NCBI RefSeq assembly: GCF_000244915.1
Contig: NZ_CM001442.1
Location: 7,018,012-7,082,011 of the forward strand
Reading direction: 5' to 3'
From: Bradyrhizobium sp. WSM471
GTDB taxonomy: Bacteria > Pseudomonadota > Alphaproteobacteria > Rhizobiales > Xanthobacteraceae
DNA length: 64,000 nucleotides
Shown here: piece by piece, positions 18,410 through 27,185 of the stretch
How positions within the stretch are numbered: position 1 is the stretch's first letter
Layout of the letters: every line of letters begins with the position of its first letter
Notes under the pieces: model-generated
What the model saw: only the letters and a program-made list of their open reading frames with translations
Database searches by the model: none
What the model was told of the DNA's origin: nothing
Position numbers and translations under genes: made by a program

Positions 18410-19234
18410 TTACCGCGCCAGCCACTCGACGACCTCTTTCTGCGACTCCGCGCGCGCCTGCGCATCCGTCCCGAGATGGCCGTGCTCGGGTGCGGCGGCA
18501 TCAAGGCTGCCGCTCGCGGCATGCACCGGCGTGTTGGCGCGGTCGAAATCGTGATAGGCGCCGGGATAGACCACGATCCGCGCGAGCGCGCTGCGGCCAT
18601 GCGCACCATCGACCATCTGGCGGCAGGCCGGCGGCGACGAGACGTCGTCATTGCCGCCGATCAGCACCAGCGTCGGCACCCGTGTGCTCCAGCCAAGGCC
18701 TGCGGAAATCCTGCAGTCCGGATAGAACGCGATCGCGGCGCGGAAATCCGGGCCGACATCGCGCGCAAGGCTCTGCGGACGCACGGCCCAGAGCAGCGCG
18801 CTGGCGCCATTGGCCCAGCCCATCAGGCTGACGCGGTCGCGCGCAACCCAACTCTGCCGCATCAACCAGGCGCGCGACGCTGCGATGTCGGTGACGCGTT
18901 CGCGCCGCGCCTTGACGTGCATCTCCTTGACGCGGCATTGCGGCCCGAGCTCGCGCGAGCCGTAGCTGTCAGGGAGCAGGACGGCGTTGCCGGATCTGAG
19001 CAGCCGCTCGGCCCATTCGCGATAGCGCGGCAGGACAGAATCGGAATGGCCACCGAGGCCGCCGCAGCCGTGCAGCGCGATCACGGTCGGAAACGGCCCC
19101 GTGCCCTCGGGCTTGTAGAGCTGCGCATGCAGCACGCCGGAGACAAGCGGAATCTCGACCGGCTGCGGCGCCGGCGAGCCTTGCGCGGCCGACATCAGGA
19201 GCGTCAGGAACAGGGCGGTGAACGGAAGGCGCAT
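18410..19234 (-). CDS. Dienelactone-hydrolase-like exported protein lacking the nucleophile Ser/Cys
   Basis: 274 residues from ATG 19234, with a signal peptide (MRLPFTALFLTLLMSAAQG). The alpha/beta-hydrolase fold is clear: TVIALHGCGGLGG, LLPDSYGSRE, an Asp in VLIGGNDDVSSP and a His in YPGAYHDFD. At the nucleophile elbow, where the family has G-x-(S/C)-x-G, this protein reads GWANG (139-143), with Ala141 where Ser or Cys is expected. Unless another residue serves, hydrolysis would be lost, and a binding role or a different chemistry is possible. Start at 19297 is also open but less likely. Confidence 0.8.
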   Translation of the reverse strand: MRLPFTALFLTLLMSAAQGSPAPQPVEIPLVSGVLHAQLYKPEGTGPFPTVIALHGCGGLGGHSDSVLPRYREWAERLLRSGNAVLLPDSYGSRELGPQCRVKEMHVKARRERVTDIAASRAWLMRQSWVARDRVSLMGWANGASALLWAVRPQSLARDVGPDFRAAIAFYPDCRISAGLGWSTRVPTLVLIGGNDDVSSPPACRQMVDGAHGRSALARIVVYPGAYHDFDRANTPVHAASGSLDAAAPEHGHLGTDAQARAESQKEVVEWLAR

Positions 19235-19409
19235 CGAACTTTGCCGTTGGATCCTTCGCTCAAGCACTATCATGCGGAAATGGCGCCAAAACATCACAAA
19301 CCGGTGGGTTTACCGGGCGGACAAGCCACCCTATCTATGCTACATCCCGTCCAACACATCGCGCCCTCCCATGTGATTCCGGAGCGGCCTTCCACGGAGA
19401 CTTTCGACC

Positions 19410-19637
19410 GTGCTGAACAAGTTCGGCCCCTCGGGCCATGGCGAAGCGCAGGTGCAGTATCTCGACGGCGATTTCCGCGTGATCTCGCCGGGGACCTTCG
19501 TGCGTTGCGCGATCACCGATACGCGCATCCCGCTCGACGAGTTGAAATACTGGAGCGTGGATTTGCAGGAAGCCTACGCCACGCCCGCCGCCGTGCTCGA
19601 GCGGCATTACCCGGGCGCGCCCAAGCCGCAAGCGTGA
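19410..19637 (+). CDS. DUF2093 family small protein
   Basis: 75 residues, MLNKFGPSGHGEAQVQYLDGDFRVISPGTFVRCAITDTRIPLDELKYWSVDLQEAY in sense, the compact beta-rich DUF2093 domain found across Alphaproteobacteria. It typically sits beside lpxK/waaA, as here (lpxK converges from the other side). The fold shows a Cys in FVRCAITD and resembles small metal-ribbon proteins, but no function is established. Confidence 0.85.
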   Translation: MLNKFGPSGHGEAQVQYLDGDFRVISPGTFVRCAITDTRIPLDELKYWSVDLQEAYATPAAVLERHYPGAPKPQA

Positions 19638-19719
19638 GGCCGGGGGCAACAACTTCATCGCATTCTCCTGAGCGGTTCAAACCGGTAGGCGTTTTGCGAT
19701 GAACGTCGCGTGAATGTCC

Positions 19720-19841
19720 TCGTCGCCCTGGCGAAAGCCAGGGCCCATTACCCCGCGAGCGCGTGTGAGGCAAAGCGGGAGCCACAGTGAATCGCAAAAC
19801 TAAATTCGGTGGCAATGGGTCCTGGCGTTCGCCAGGACGAC
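19720..19841. repeat. Palindromic repeat, second copy of the GTCCTGGCGAAAGCCAGGAC family
   Basis: Left arm CGTCGCCCTGGCGAAAGCCAGGGCCCATTACC (from 19720), right arm ending at GTCCTGGCGTTCGCCAGGACGAC (19841). Lies between the convergent DUF2093 gene and lpxK. Confidence 0.85.
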
Positions 19842-19849
19842 AGTGGGTT

Positions 19850-20866
19850 TCAGCGCCTTGAGAACCGCCGTTCCCGCGCCTTGTAGAGATGATCGCTGAT
19901 CAGTTGCTTGAGCGCAGCCGGGTCGTCGAACTCGAGCTGGACGGCGAACGGCACGATGTCGTCCGGCACGCCTTCGCGGCCGTGCAGGCGCGCGAGATCT
20001 TTTTCCGTGGTCACCAGCATCAGCTGCTCGCGCCGCGCCTCCGCGGCGAGGGCTGCGATCTCGTCGTTCGAAAACATGTGATGATCGGCGAAGGCACGCG
20101 TAGCCGCGACATCGATGCCGCCGGCGCGCAAGCTGCGGAAGAACCGCTCGGGATCGCCGATGCCGGCGAACGCGAACACCGGCTTGCCCAACAGTCTCGC
20201 AACCGACCCGGCATCCGGTTTCAGCCGCGCGCGCAGCGCCGGCTTGTTGCGCCCGGCAAGCTCGGCCGCGACATCATCGGCGGCGCGGCCGCCGCCGATG
20301 ATCACCAGCGCGTCGGTGCGCGCGAGCTGCGCCTTCAGCGGCGCACGCAGCGGGCCGGCCGGAAACACCTTGCCGTTGCCGAGGCCGCGTTCGCTGTCGA
20401 TCACGATCAGCGAGGTGTCCTTGAGAAGGCGCGGGTTCTGGAAACCGTCGTCCATCAGGATCACGGTGGCGCCTTGCGACTTCGCCAGCACGACGCCGTC
20501 GAGGCGGTCGCGCGCGACCGTGACAGAGACGTCGCGCGCCATCATCAGCGGCTCGTCGCCGATATCGGACGCGGTGTGACGCATCCGGTCGACCATCACC
20601 GGGCCCTTGAGGCTGCCGCCATAGCCGCGGCTGAGCACCACCGGCGTCTCGCCGAGCTCGCGCAAGAGCTTGGTCAGCGCCAGCACGGTCGGCGTCTTGC
20701 CGGCGCCGCCGACATGGTAGTTGCCGACGCAGATCACGGGGATGCCGGCGTCGACGCCCTCGCGCAGCATCCGCCGTTCCGTGATCGCGCCATAGAGCGC
20801 ACCCAGTGGCCCCAATGCGTAGGATTCGAGGGAACGTGGCCGGTACCAGAAGGCCGGCTCACGCAT
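19850..20866 (-). CDS. lpxK: Tetraacyldisaccharide 4'-kinase LpxK
   Basis: 338 residues. LpxK phosphorylates the 4' position of the lipid A disaccharide precursor at the inner membrane. Motifs: MREPAFWYRP start, P-loop region GNYHVGGAGKTPTVLAL, SRGYGGSLKGP, GDEPLMMA and DDGFQNPRL, all typical. Its start overlaps the stop of waaA by 8 nt, so it is the last gene of the lipid A/KDO operon. ATG 20866 was chosen since the family N-terminus begins at MREPAFW. Confidence 0.95.
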   Translation of the reverse strand: MREPAFWYRPRSLESYALGPLGALYGAITERRMLREGVDAGIPVICVGNYHVGGAGKTPTVLALTKLLRELGETPVVLSRGYGGSLKGPVMVDRMRHTASDIGDEPLMMARDVSVTVARDRLDGVVLAKSQGATVILMDDGFQNPRLLKDTSLIVIDSERGLGNGKVFPAGPLRAPLKAQLARTDALVIIGGGRAADDVAAELAGRNKPALRARLKPDAGSVARLLGKPVFAFAGIGDPERFFRSLRAGGIDVAATRAFADHHMFSNDEIAALAAEARREQLMLVTTEKDLARLHGREGVPDDIVPFAVQLEFDDPAALKQLISDHLYKARERRFSRR

Positions 20867-22175
20867 TGGCGGCCCCCATCTCAATCCGCAACTGCAGAAG
20901 ATAAGGCTCGAGCGCGGTCATGGTGCGGTTGAGTGCGCCACCGAGATCCTCGACCACGCCGGCGCCCGACTGGTGGATCTTCTGGCGCAGGGCAGGATCG
21001 GCCAGCAGCTGGCCGAGCTGCTTGATCAGCAGTTCCTGCGTGTCGGCCTGGCGCGCGCCGCCGCTGTGATCGAGCGCCTCGTAGACATCGGCGAAATTGA
21101 AGACGTGCGGACCATGGACAATGGCCGCGCCGAGCTTGATCGCTTCGATCGGATTCTGGCCGCCATGGTGGATCAGCGATCCGCCCATGAACACGATCTC
21201 CGAGAGGCGGTAGAACAGGCCGAGCTCGCCCATGGTGTCGGCGATATAAACGTCGGTGGTCGCCGTCGGCAATTCGTCGCGCGAGCGCAGGGCCGGCTTC
21301 AGGCCCGACGCCGTGATCAGGCCCGTGATCGAGGAGCCGCGATCCGGATGGCGCGGCACGATCACGGTCAGGAGCTGCGGGAAGAAACCGCTGAGGCTGC
21401 GATGCGCCGCCACCAGCATCTCCTCCTCGCCCGGATGGGTCGAGGCCGCGACGATGATCGGACGCCCGCGCGTCATCGCCATCAGCCGTTCGAGCTTGGC
21501 GGGATCGGCCGGGGGCGCCGGCACGTCGAGCTTGAGATTGCCCGTGGTGACGACGTCGCGGCCGCCGAGCGCCGAGAATCGCGCGGCATCGGTCTTCGAC
21601 TGCGCCAGACAAATGTCGAAACGCGACAGCAGCGCCGAGATGGTGCCTTGCATGCGGCGCCAGCGCGGGAACGAGCGCGGCGACATCCGCCCGTTGATCA
21701 GCACCATCGGCACGCGGCGCGCGGCGCCGGCCAGGATCAGGTTCGGCCACAGATCGGATTCGATGAACAGCGCCAGCGACGGCTTCCAATGGTCGAGGAA
21801 GCGCGCGACATAACGCGGGGAATCATACGGCACGTATTGATGGATGACGTCGGGTGGAAAGCGCTTTGCGACAATTGCGGCCGACGTGACGGTGCCCGAG
21901 GTGAGCAGAATGCGCAGGTTCAGATCGCGCAGGCGCTCGATCAGTGCCGCCGCGGCGAGGACCTCGCCGACGCTGGCGCCGTGAATCCAGACCAGCGGAC
22001 CGTGCGGCCGCACGTCCCGGGACAGGCCGCGTCGTTCGCCGACGCGCGCGGGATCTTCCTTGCCCTGCTTCAGGCGCCGCTTGATTAGCACAGGCGCGAG
22101 CGGCACCAGGCCGCGCGCCAGGCGCCGGTACATCCGCAGCGTCAACGGCAGCGAGCCGGGCAGCGATTTAGGCAT
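20859..22175 (-). CDS. waaA: 3-deoxy-D-manno-octulosonic acid (KDO) transferase WaaA
   Basis: 438 residues. It transfers KDO from CMP-KDO to lipid IVA. An N-terminal hydrophobic segment (LTLRMYRRLARGLVPLAPVLI) is followed by a GT-B fold: VWIHGASVGEVLAA (with the catalytic-region Glu), LLTSGTVTSA, ESDLWPNLI, ASTHPGEEEMLVAAH, VPRHPDR and FMGGSLIHHGGQNPIEA. Overlaps the upstream acyltransferase gene by 8 nt. ATG 22175 (MPKSLPGSLPL) was preferred to 22205. Confidence 0.95.
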   Translation of the reverse strand: MPKSLPGSLPLTLRMYRRLARGLVPLAPVLIKRRLKQGKEDPARVGERRGLSRDVRPHGPLVWIHGASVGEVLAAAALIERLRDLNLRILLTSGTVTSAAIVAKRFPPDVIHQYVPYDSPRYVARFLDHWKPSLALFIESDLWPNLILAGAARRVPMVLINGRMSPRSFPRWRRMQGTISALLSRFDICLAQSKTDAARFSALGGRDVVTTGNLKLDVPAPPADPAKLERLMAMTRGRPIIVAASTHPGEEEMLVAAHRSLSGFFPQLLTVIVPRHPDRGSSITGLITASGLKPALRSRDELPTATTDVYIADTMGELGLFYRLSEIVFMGGSLIHHGGQNPIEAIKLGAAIVHGPHVFNFADVYEALDHSGGARQADTQELLIKQLGQLLADPALRQKIHQSGAGVVEDLGGALNRTMTALEPYLLQLRIEMGAANA

Positions 22176-22881
22176 CTGCAGGTCCCGGCCGGCCGAGTTG
22201 CGCATAGGCGCGGCGGGTCGCCTCGTTCAAGGTCTCTTCCAGCTCGAGCCGCAGCGCTTCCATGGTGGCGGCGTTCGCATCCGGCGGAACGTGGATTTCC
22301 TTGATGCCGACCAATGCGCCCCGCCCGAACGGCAGGTTGATGGTGGTGCGGTCCCAGTTCTTGAGCCGGACGAAGCGGCTGGTCGCCATCGCAAAAGGCA
22401 TGATCGGCCGCCCCGATTCCCGTGCCAGCATGATGATGCCGAGCCCGGCCACGCGCGAGCGCTTGGGGACGTCGGCGGTCAGCGCGACATTACAACCGTC
22501 CTGGAGCGTCCGCACCATTTCCTTGAAGGCACCGACCCCGCCTTTGCGATGAAACGCGCCGCCATGGTCGCCGGACCCGCGGATGGTGCCGATGCCGAGC
22601 CGCTCGGCGGCAATCGCGTTGAACTCGCCGTCGCGGTGACGGGAGATCAGGACCCTGGCCTTGTACCAGTCCTTGTTCTTGATGAAGGGGGTGAGGAAAT
22701 GCTGGCCGTGCCAAAAGGCGAAGATCGCCGGGATCTGCGGCTCGACGCGGTCATAGACGTCAGGTGGATCGAACGTGAATTTGTTCGTCCACCAGACCAG
22801 ACGCAGATATTCCGCCGCCAGGATTCCGACGGCACGCTGAACGAAGCTGCTCCTCAGCGTATTGCGAAGCAGCTTTTTCAA
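22168..22881 (-). CDS. DUF374 / lysophospholipid acyltransferase family protein
   Basis: 237 residues, the DUF374 member of the LPLAT superfamily. Visible motifs: IFAFWHGQHFLTPF, RVLISRHRDGEFNA (acyltransferase-type His...Asp) and GSGDHGGAFHRKGG, then LTADVPKRSR (the PxGPR-like segment). It is regularly next to waaA and lpxK in Alphaproteobacteria and is thought to take part in outer-membrane lipid assembly. Its own substrate is not established. The start overlaps the DUF4170 stop by 4 nt. Confidence 0.9.
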   Translation of the reverse strand: MKKLLRNTLRSSFVQRAVGILAAEYLRLVWWTNKFTFDPPDVYDRVEPQIPAIFAFWHGQHFLTPFIKNKDWYKARVLISRHRDGEFNAIAAERLGIGTIRGSGDHGGAFHRKGGVGAFKEMVRTLQDGCNVALTADVPKRSRVAGLGIIMLARESGRPIMPFAMATSRFVRLKNWDRTTINLPFGRGALVGIKEIHVPPDANAATMEALRLELEETLNEATRRAYAQLGRPGPADA

Positions 22882-23120
22882 CGCGCCGGTTCTTGATTCG
22901 GGTCGAGCAGCCGGTGGAGATGGACGATGAAATAGCGCATCTGCGCGTTGTCGACCGTGCTCTGCGCCTTGGCCCGCCAGGCGGCGTGCGCGGTCGCATA
23001 GTTCGGATACAGGCCGACGATCTCGACGTCGTCGAGATTCTTGAAGGTGTTGTGCTCGAGATCGACGAGCTCGCCGCCGACGACGAGGTGGAGCAGTTGT
23101 TGCGGGGCACTATCTGGCAT
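22878..23120 (-). CDS. DUF4170 family protein
   Basis: 80 residues from MPDSAPQQLLHLVVGGELVDLEH. The core (NLDDVEIVGLYPNYATAHAAWRAKAQSTVDNAQMRYFIVHLHRLLDP in sense) is the DUF4170 domain, a short alpha/beta domain found only in this lipid A cluster in Alphaproteobacteria. It is the first gene of the overlapping block, 60 nt after the phosphatase gene. Function unknown; a role in the same outer-membrane pathway is inferred from position alone. Confidence 0.87.
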   Translation of the reverse strand: MPDSAPQQLLHLVVGGELVDLEHNTFKNLDDVEIVGLYPNYATAHAAWRAKAQSTVDNAQMRYFIVHLHRLLDPNQEPAR

Positions 23121-23180
23121 CGGTTCTGTTCCTAACGGGCTGCCCGGCAAAGCAGTGTTCGACAAGCACGAGAAAGCGCT

Positions 23181-23999
23181 TCACGGCAAGGGGCGGTTTC
23201 GAAAATGCGAGACAATGCTCGCATGACGATCGCGACCCGCTGCCACCAGCACCCCATGCGTGACTTGCCGGCGGTTATAGAGGATGGGATCTCCGGAGAG
23301 ATCGCTCATCCTACCATCGGCTTCCTGCACGATCAAATCGGCCGCCGCAAGGTCCCAATCATGACTGTTGCCGCCCGCAAAAGCCGCATCCAGCGCGCCA
23401 TGGGCGACCCGGCACAGACGCAGCGCGAGCGAACCGATTCGCGGATGCAGCTTGATCTCGCCCAGTGACGGCTTCAGGCGCTCGACCAGGGGCTTGGGAC
23501 CCGCGACACGCGAGAAGTCGAGCTCGGACCCAGCCGTCGCCCACACCGGCACATCGTTGAGGGTCGTGCCCTGGCCGCGGGCGGCGAAGAAGAACTCGTC
23601 GCTCGTCGGCGCGAACACCGCGGCGAGAACAGGCGAGGCATCCTCGACCAGCGCGACGCTGACACACCATTCGTCGTGGCCGTTGAGGTAGTTGCGGGTG
23701 CCGTCGATGGGATCGACGATCCAGGTCAGGCGCCGCGTCAGCCGCACCTCGTCGTCGGCGCTCTCCTCCGACAGCCAGCCATAGTCGGGCGTCGCCGCGC
23801 GCAGGCGCGCTTCCAGGAGATCGTTGACGGCAATGTCGGCTTCCGAGACCGGCGAGGACGCGCCCTTGGTCCACTTCTTCAGCTCGGTGCGGAACATCGA
23901 CTGCGCGAGTGCGCCCGCCTCCCGCACCGTGTCTTGCAGCAGCGCCGCGTCGCGCGTCAGGATGGCTTCACCTGTCGCGTTCGCGTCAACGTCCGCCAA
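23181..23999 (-). CDS. Inositol monophosphatase family protein (CysQ-like)
   Basis: 272 residues with all metal-dependent phosphatase motifs: LSEESADDE (first metal Glu), WIVDPIDGTRNYLNG (the DPxDGT motif), and DWDLAAADLIVQEADG (WDxAA). In this cluster the family is generally annotated as 3'(2'),5'-bisphosphate nucleotidase CysQ, but inositol phosphates are equally possible from sequence alone. The start overlaps the pmbA stop by 14 nt, which suggests co-transcription with pmbA. Confidence 0.87.
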   Translation of the reverse strand: MADVDANATGEAILTRDAALLQDTVREAGALAQSMFRTELKKWTKGASSPVSEADIAVNDLLEARLRAATPDYGWLSEESADDEVRLTRRLTWIVDPIDGTRNYLNGHDEWCVSVALVEDASPVLAAVFAPTSDEFFFAARGQGTTLNDVPVWATAGSELDFSRVAGPKPLVERLKPSLGEIKLHPRIGSLALRLCRVAHGALDAAFAGGNSHDWDLAAADLIVQEADGRMSDLSGDPILYNRRQVTHGVLVAAGRDRHASIVSHFRNRPLP

Positions 24000-25431
24000 G
24001 CGTCAAACCCTCGATGCGCACCGTCGGTGCATTGACGCCGTAGCGGAACTCGAGATTGTTCGCCGGCTGCATCGACTTGAATATCTCGAACAGATGGCCG
24101 GCGATCGTCACCTCGCTCACGGGATAGGTGAGTTCACCGTTCTCGATCCAGAAGCCGGAGGCGCCGCGGCTGTAATCGCCGGTCACGCCGTTGACGCCCG
24201 AGCCGATCAGATCGGTGACGTAGAACCCCTGCTTGATGTCGGAGATCAGCTCGGCCGGGGTCGGCGTGCCGGGTTCGAGATGCAGATTATACGGCCCGGG
24301 CGACGGCGAGGAGGAGACGCCGCGATGGGCATGGCCGGTGGTGGTGAGACCGAGCTCACGCGCGGTGGCGCAATCGAGCAGCCAGGTCGTCAGCACGCCT
24401 TCGTCGATCAGCGCGATCTTCTTCACGGCAACACCTTCCGCGTCGAACGTCTGCGAGCGCAGGCCGCGTTTGCGCAGGGGATCGTCGATGATGCGGATGT
24501 TCTTGGCGAACAGCTGCTGGCCGAGCTTGTCCTTCAGGAAGCTGGTCTTGCGCGCGATCGAAGCGCCATTGATGGCGCCGACGACGTGGCCGACCAGCGA
24601 GCCCGCGACGCGCGGATCGAACACCACGGGCACCTTGCAGGTCTCGACCTTGCGTGGATTGGCGCGAGCGACGGTGCGCTCGCCCGCGGATCGGCCGACG
24701 ATCTCCGGCGACAAGAGGTCGGCACCATGCGGCGCCGAGGTGAAGTCGTAGTCGCGCTCCATGCCGGTGCCGTCGCCGACAATGGCGGTGGCGGAGATGC
24801 CCTGGCTGGAACGCAGATACGAGCCGTGGAAGCCGGTGCTGGTGACGAGCACCATGCCGCCCATGCCGGCGGAGGCCGAGGCGCCGCCGGATTTGGTCAC
24901 GCCCTTCACACCGAGCGCCGCAGCCTCGGCTTCGAGCGCGCGGCGCTCGAGCTCCGAGGTCGCGGGCACGTCGGGGTCGAGCAGATCGAGATCGGGGAAG
25001 TCGCGCGCGAGCAGTGCGGGATCGGCAAGGCCGACATATTTGTCGTCGGGCGCAACGCGCGCCATCGCAACCGCTCGCTCGGCAAGCTTGGTCACGGCAT
25101 CGCCGCTGGCGTCGTTGGTCGAGACCACCGCCTGGCGCCGGCCGACCAGCACGCGCAAGCCGACATCATCGCCCTCGGAACGTTCGGATTCCTCGACCCG
25201 GCCGTCGCGCACCTCGACACCTTGCGAGACGCCACGCACGGCGACCGCATCGGCCGCATCCGCGCCGGCGCGCCTGGCAGCCTCCACCAGCCGCTGCGCG
25301 AGATCGGAGAGCGCAGACTGGTCGAACAGGTCGCGGCTGGCTGTGGACGAATCCTTGGGCGAAAGCGTCGAGCTTGGTGAAGGGTTCACAAACGAAATCC
25401 TGTTGGGGCGGGCTGCGGGACCGGAACCCAC
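23986..25431 (-). CDS. pmbA: TldD/PmbA (TldE) family metalloprotease subunit
   Basis: 481 residues. PmbA (TldE) forms a heterodimeric zinc protease with TldD that removes leader peptides and degrades unfolded peptides. Recognisable parts: VRDGRVEESERSEGDDVGLRVLVG at the N-terminus, SQGISATAIVGDGTGMERDYDF, KVPVVFDPRVAGSLVGHVVGAINGASIARK in the middle, and GASGFWIENGELTYPVSEVTIAG near the end. PmbA lacks the zinc ligands of TldD, as here. A GTG at 25389 (NPSPSSTLSPK) could be the true start; the first 14 residues of the longer form look untypical. Confidence 0.92.
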   Translation of the reverse strand: MGSGPAARPNRISFVNPSPSSTLSPKDSSTASRDLFDQSALSDLAQRLVEAARRAGADAADAVAVRGVSQGVEVRDGRVEESERSEGDDVGLRVLVGRRQAVVSTNDASGDAVTKLAERAVAMARVAPDDKYVGLADPALLARDFPDLDLLDPDVPATSELERRALEAEAAALGVKGVTKSGGASASAGMGGMVLVTSTGFHGSYLRSSQGISATAIVGDGTGMERDYDFTSAPHGADLLSPEIVGRSAGERTVARANPRKVETCKVPVVFDPRVAGSLVGHVVGAINGASIARKTSFLKDKLGQQLFAKNIRIIDDPLRKRGLRSQTFDAEGVAVKKIALIDEGVLTTWLLDCATARELGLTTTGHAHRGVSSSPSPGPYNLHLEPGTPTPAELISDIKQGFYVTDLIGSGVNGVTGDYSRGASGFWIENGELTYPVSEVTIAGHLFEIFKSMQPANNLEFRYGVNAPTVRIEGLTLGGR

Positions 25432-25501
25432 AGATGTGCCCTGATCGCGCGGACTTCAAGCATTTTCAGCCCACCAAAAGCTCAGATTCGCACCTTGCGC
25501 G

Positions 25502-25555
25502 CAACGTCTCGTCAATCATGCGCGCCAAGGTCTTGTCAATCATGCGCGGCGGTGA
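25502..25555. repeat. Short direct repeat GTCAATCATGCGCG
   Basis: Two copies of (C/T)(T)GTCAATCATGCGCG separated by about 15 bp in the pmbA-DUF6101 gap. May be chance duplication or a paired binding site. Confidence 0.4.
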
Positions 25556-25653
25556 GGTTGGATTAACCAGCCTTTTTAAGCGGTTTCGGAAAGGCGCGCG
25601 CTAAGGTCCTCACATCGACCGGGAACATAATCCCGGCGGGGAGAACGAAAGCC

Positions 25654-26172
25654 GTGAGGCGTCAAACAGCAACAAGCGGGATCGCTCCCGCCGGGTCGAG
25701 CCGCTCCCTGCGGCTCGACCCCCTTTCCCTTCCGGTCCGCTTCGATGCGCATGATCCGCGCGCCGACGGATATGTCCGGCAGATCGAACTTCATCGCGAA
25801 CGTGTCGTGCTGCACCGTGCCGTCCGCGGCATGCGGATGGCGATCAACGTCCGCGTCAGCGACTTCACCGGCGTCGCGCTGCGCGGCAACGACGAGGCCC
25901 AGACCCTCGTCCTCGTGCATCGCGATCCCTCGCTCTCCATTCCGCTGCTGGTCAGCGCCGATGGTGACGAACTCGTTGAAGCCTGGGCGATCTGGAGCGA
26001 GCTGTTCGCGCTTCCGCAGCTCGACGAAGGCGCACGCAAACCCGCGCCGCGCCGTCGCCGCGCCAACGCGATCCGCGACCGCCGTCCAAAATTTCTGATG
26101 CGTCGCCGCACCGGTGTCGCACGGGAGTTGTCGGTGCATCGCGATGAGCACGAGATCATCGCCCGGACTTAA
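25654..26172 (+). CDS. DUF6101-like conserved protein
   Basis: 172 residues. A disordered start leads into LRLDPLSLPVRFDAHDPRADGYVRQIELHRERVVLHRAVRGMRMAINVRVSDFTGVALR in sense, with a basic tail (RKPAPRRRRANAIRDRRP). I believe this is the family called DUF6101 in Bradyrhizobiaceae. No catalytic residues stand out. Its stop overlaps the ubiA stop from the other strand (shared CTTAAG). The start could also be the in-frame ATG near 25744. Confidence 0.7.
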   Translation: MRRQTATSGIAPAGSSRSLRLDPLSLPVRFDAHDPRADGYVRQIELHRERVVLHRAVRGMRMAINVRVSDFTGVALRGNDEAQTLVLVHRDPSLSIPLLVSADGDELVEAWAIWSELFALPQLDEGARKPAPRRRRANAIRDRRPKFLMRRRTGVARELSVHRDEHEIIART

Positions 26173-27125
26173 GCCGCCCGTATCACCGCGTCGGCCAGCA
26201 AACCCGCAAACAGCAGAAATCCCGCATCTCGGTTCGAATAGAACAGGCGCTTGCAGAGATCGCCGTCGCTGATATTCAGCCGCGCGATCTGCGAGGCCAG
26301 ATGCACGGCGAAGGCCCCAAGTCCGAGCCAGGCCGGCCAGCGCGCATCGCCCGACGCCAGCGCCACGCCGATCAGCAGCACCGCCAGGCCGTAGAACAGG
26401 ATCAGCGCCTGGTGCGTATGCGTGCCGAACAGGCGCGCGGTGGACTTGATGCCGATCAGCGCATCGTCCTCGGCGTCCTGATGCGCGTAGATCGTGTCGT
26501 AACCGATCACCCAGGAAATCGCGCCGGCATAGAGCACGAGCGCGGTGACGTCGATCCGTCCGAAGGTGACGGCAAATCCCATCAGGGCGCCCCAGGAGAA
26601 CGCGAGCCCGAGCACGATCTGCGGCCACCAGGTGATGCGCTTCATGAACGGGTAGATCGCGACGATCAGCAGCGAGGCAATGCCGGTCAGGATCGCAAAG
26701 CGGTTGAACTGCAGCAACACCACGAGCCCGATCAGCGCTTGCGCGACCATGAAGGCCAGCGCCTGCTTCGCGCTCACCTGGCCCGACGGCAGCGGCCGCG
26801 AGCGGGTGCGCTCGACCTTGTCGTCGAGGTCACGGTCGGTGATGTCGTTCCAGGTACAGCCTGCCCCTCGCATCACGAAGGCGCCGATGAAGAAAAGGAT
26901 GATGGTGAGCGGCAGGCCGCGGACGTCATGCGCCATTCCGGCGGCGAGCGCCGCCGACCACCAGCACGGCATCAACAGAAGCCAGGAGCCGATCGGACGA
27001 TCGAAGCGGGACAAGCGCAGATAAGGTCGCGCCCATTGCGGTGCGCGCGTATCAACCCAGTTGCCGGTAGAATCGGCAACGCGGGCGGATGTGCTAGTGC
27101 CCAGTTTTCGAAGTTCGTATTCCAT
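26169..27125 (-). CDS. ubiA: 4-hydroxybenzoate polyprenyltransferase UbiA
   Basis: 318 residues. UbiA attaches the polyprenyl chain to 4-hydroxybenzoate in ubiquinone synthesis, in the inner membrane. About eight hydrophobic helices and both Asp-rich motifs are present: NDITDRDLDDKVERTRSRP and DTIYAHQDAEDDALIGIKS. The core starts near residue 30 (YLRLSRFDRPIGSWLLLMPCWW). The only usable start codon upstream of that core, ATG 27125, lies inside a palindromic repeat, which therefore encodes the first eight residues. Confidence 0.94.
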   Translation of the reverse strand: MEYELRKLGTSTSARVADSTGNWVDTRAPQWARPYLRLSRFDRPIGSWLLLMPCWWSAALAAGMAHDVRGLPLTIILFFIGAFVMRGAGCTWNDITDRDLDDKVERTRSRPLPSGQVSAKQALAFMVAQALIGLVVLLQFNRFAILTGIASLLIVAIYPFMKRITWWPQIVLGLAFSWGALMGFAVTFGRIDVTALVLYAGAISWVIGYDTIYAHQDAEDDALIGIKSTARLFGTHTHQALILFYGLAVLLIGVALASGDARWPAWLGLGAFAVHLASQIARLNISDGDLCKRLFYSNRDAGFLLFAGLLADAVIRAA

Positions 27126-27172
27126 CGCGGCGTATTCCGGTACGAACTTCGAAAACTACAAGGGCACTAGCA
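27092..27172. repeat. Palindromic repeat carrying the ubiA start codon
   Basis: Arms TGCTAGTGCCC-AGTTTTCGAAGTTCGTA (27092-27119) and TACGAACTTCGAAAACT-ACAA-GGGCACTAGCA (27141-27172) around a 21-nt loop. The ubiA ATG (27123-27125) falls in the loop. Confidence 0.9.
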
Positions 27173-27185
27173 AGAAATTATAATT

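Noticed and set aside
19410..19637. Zinc-finger reading of the DUF2093 protein
   Set aside because: Only one Cys is present in the short domain, so no metal site can be claimed.
23824..25380. 518-residue plus-strand frame opposite pmbA
   Set aside because: Shadow frame with no conserved motif; pmbA is well supported.
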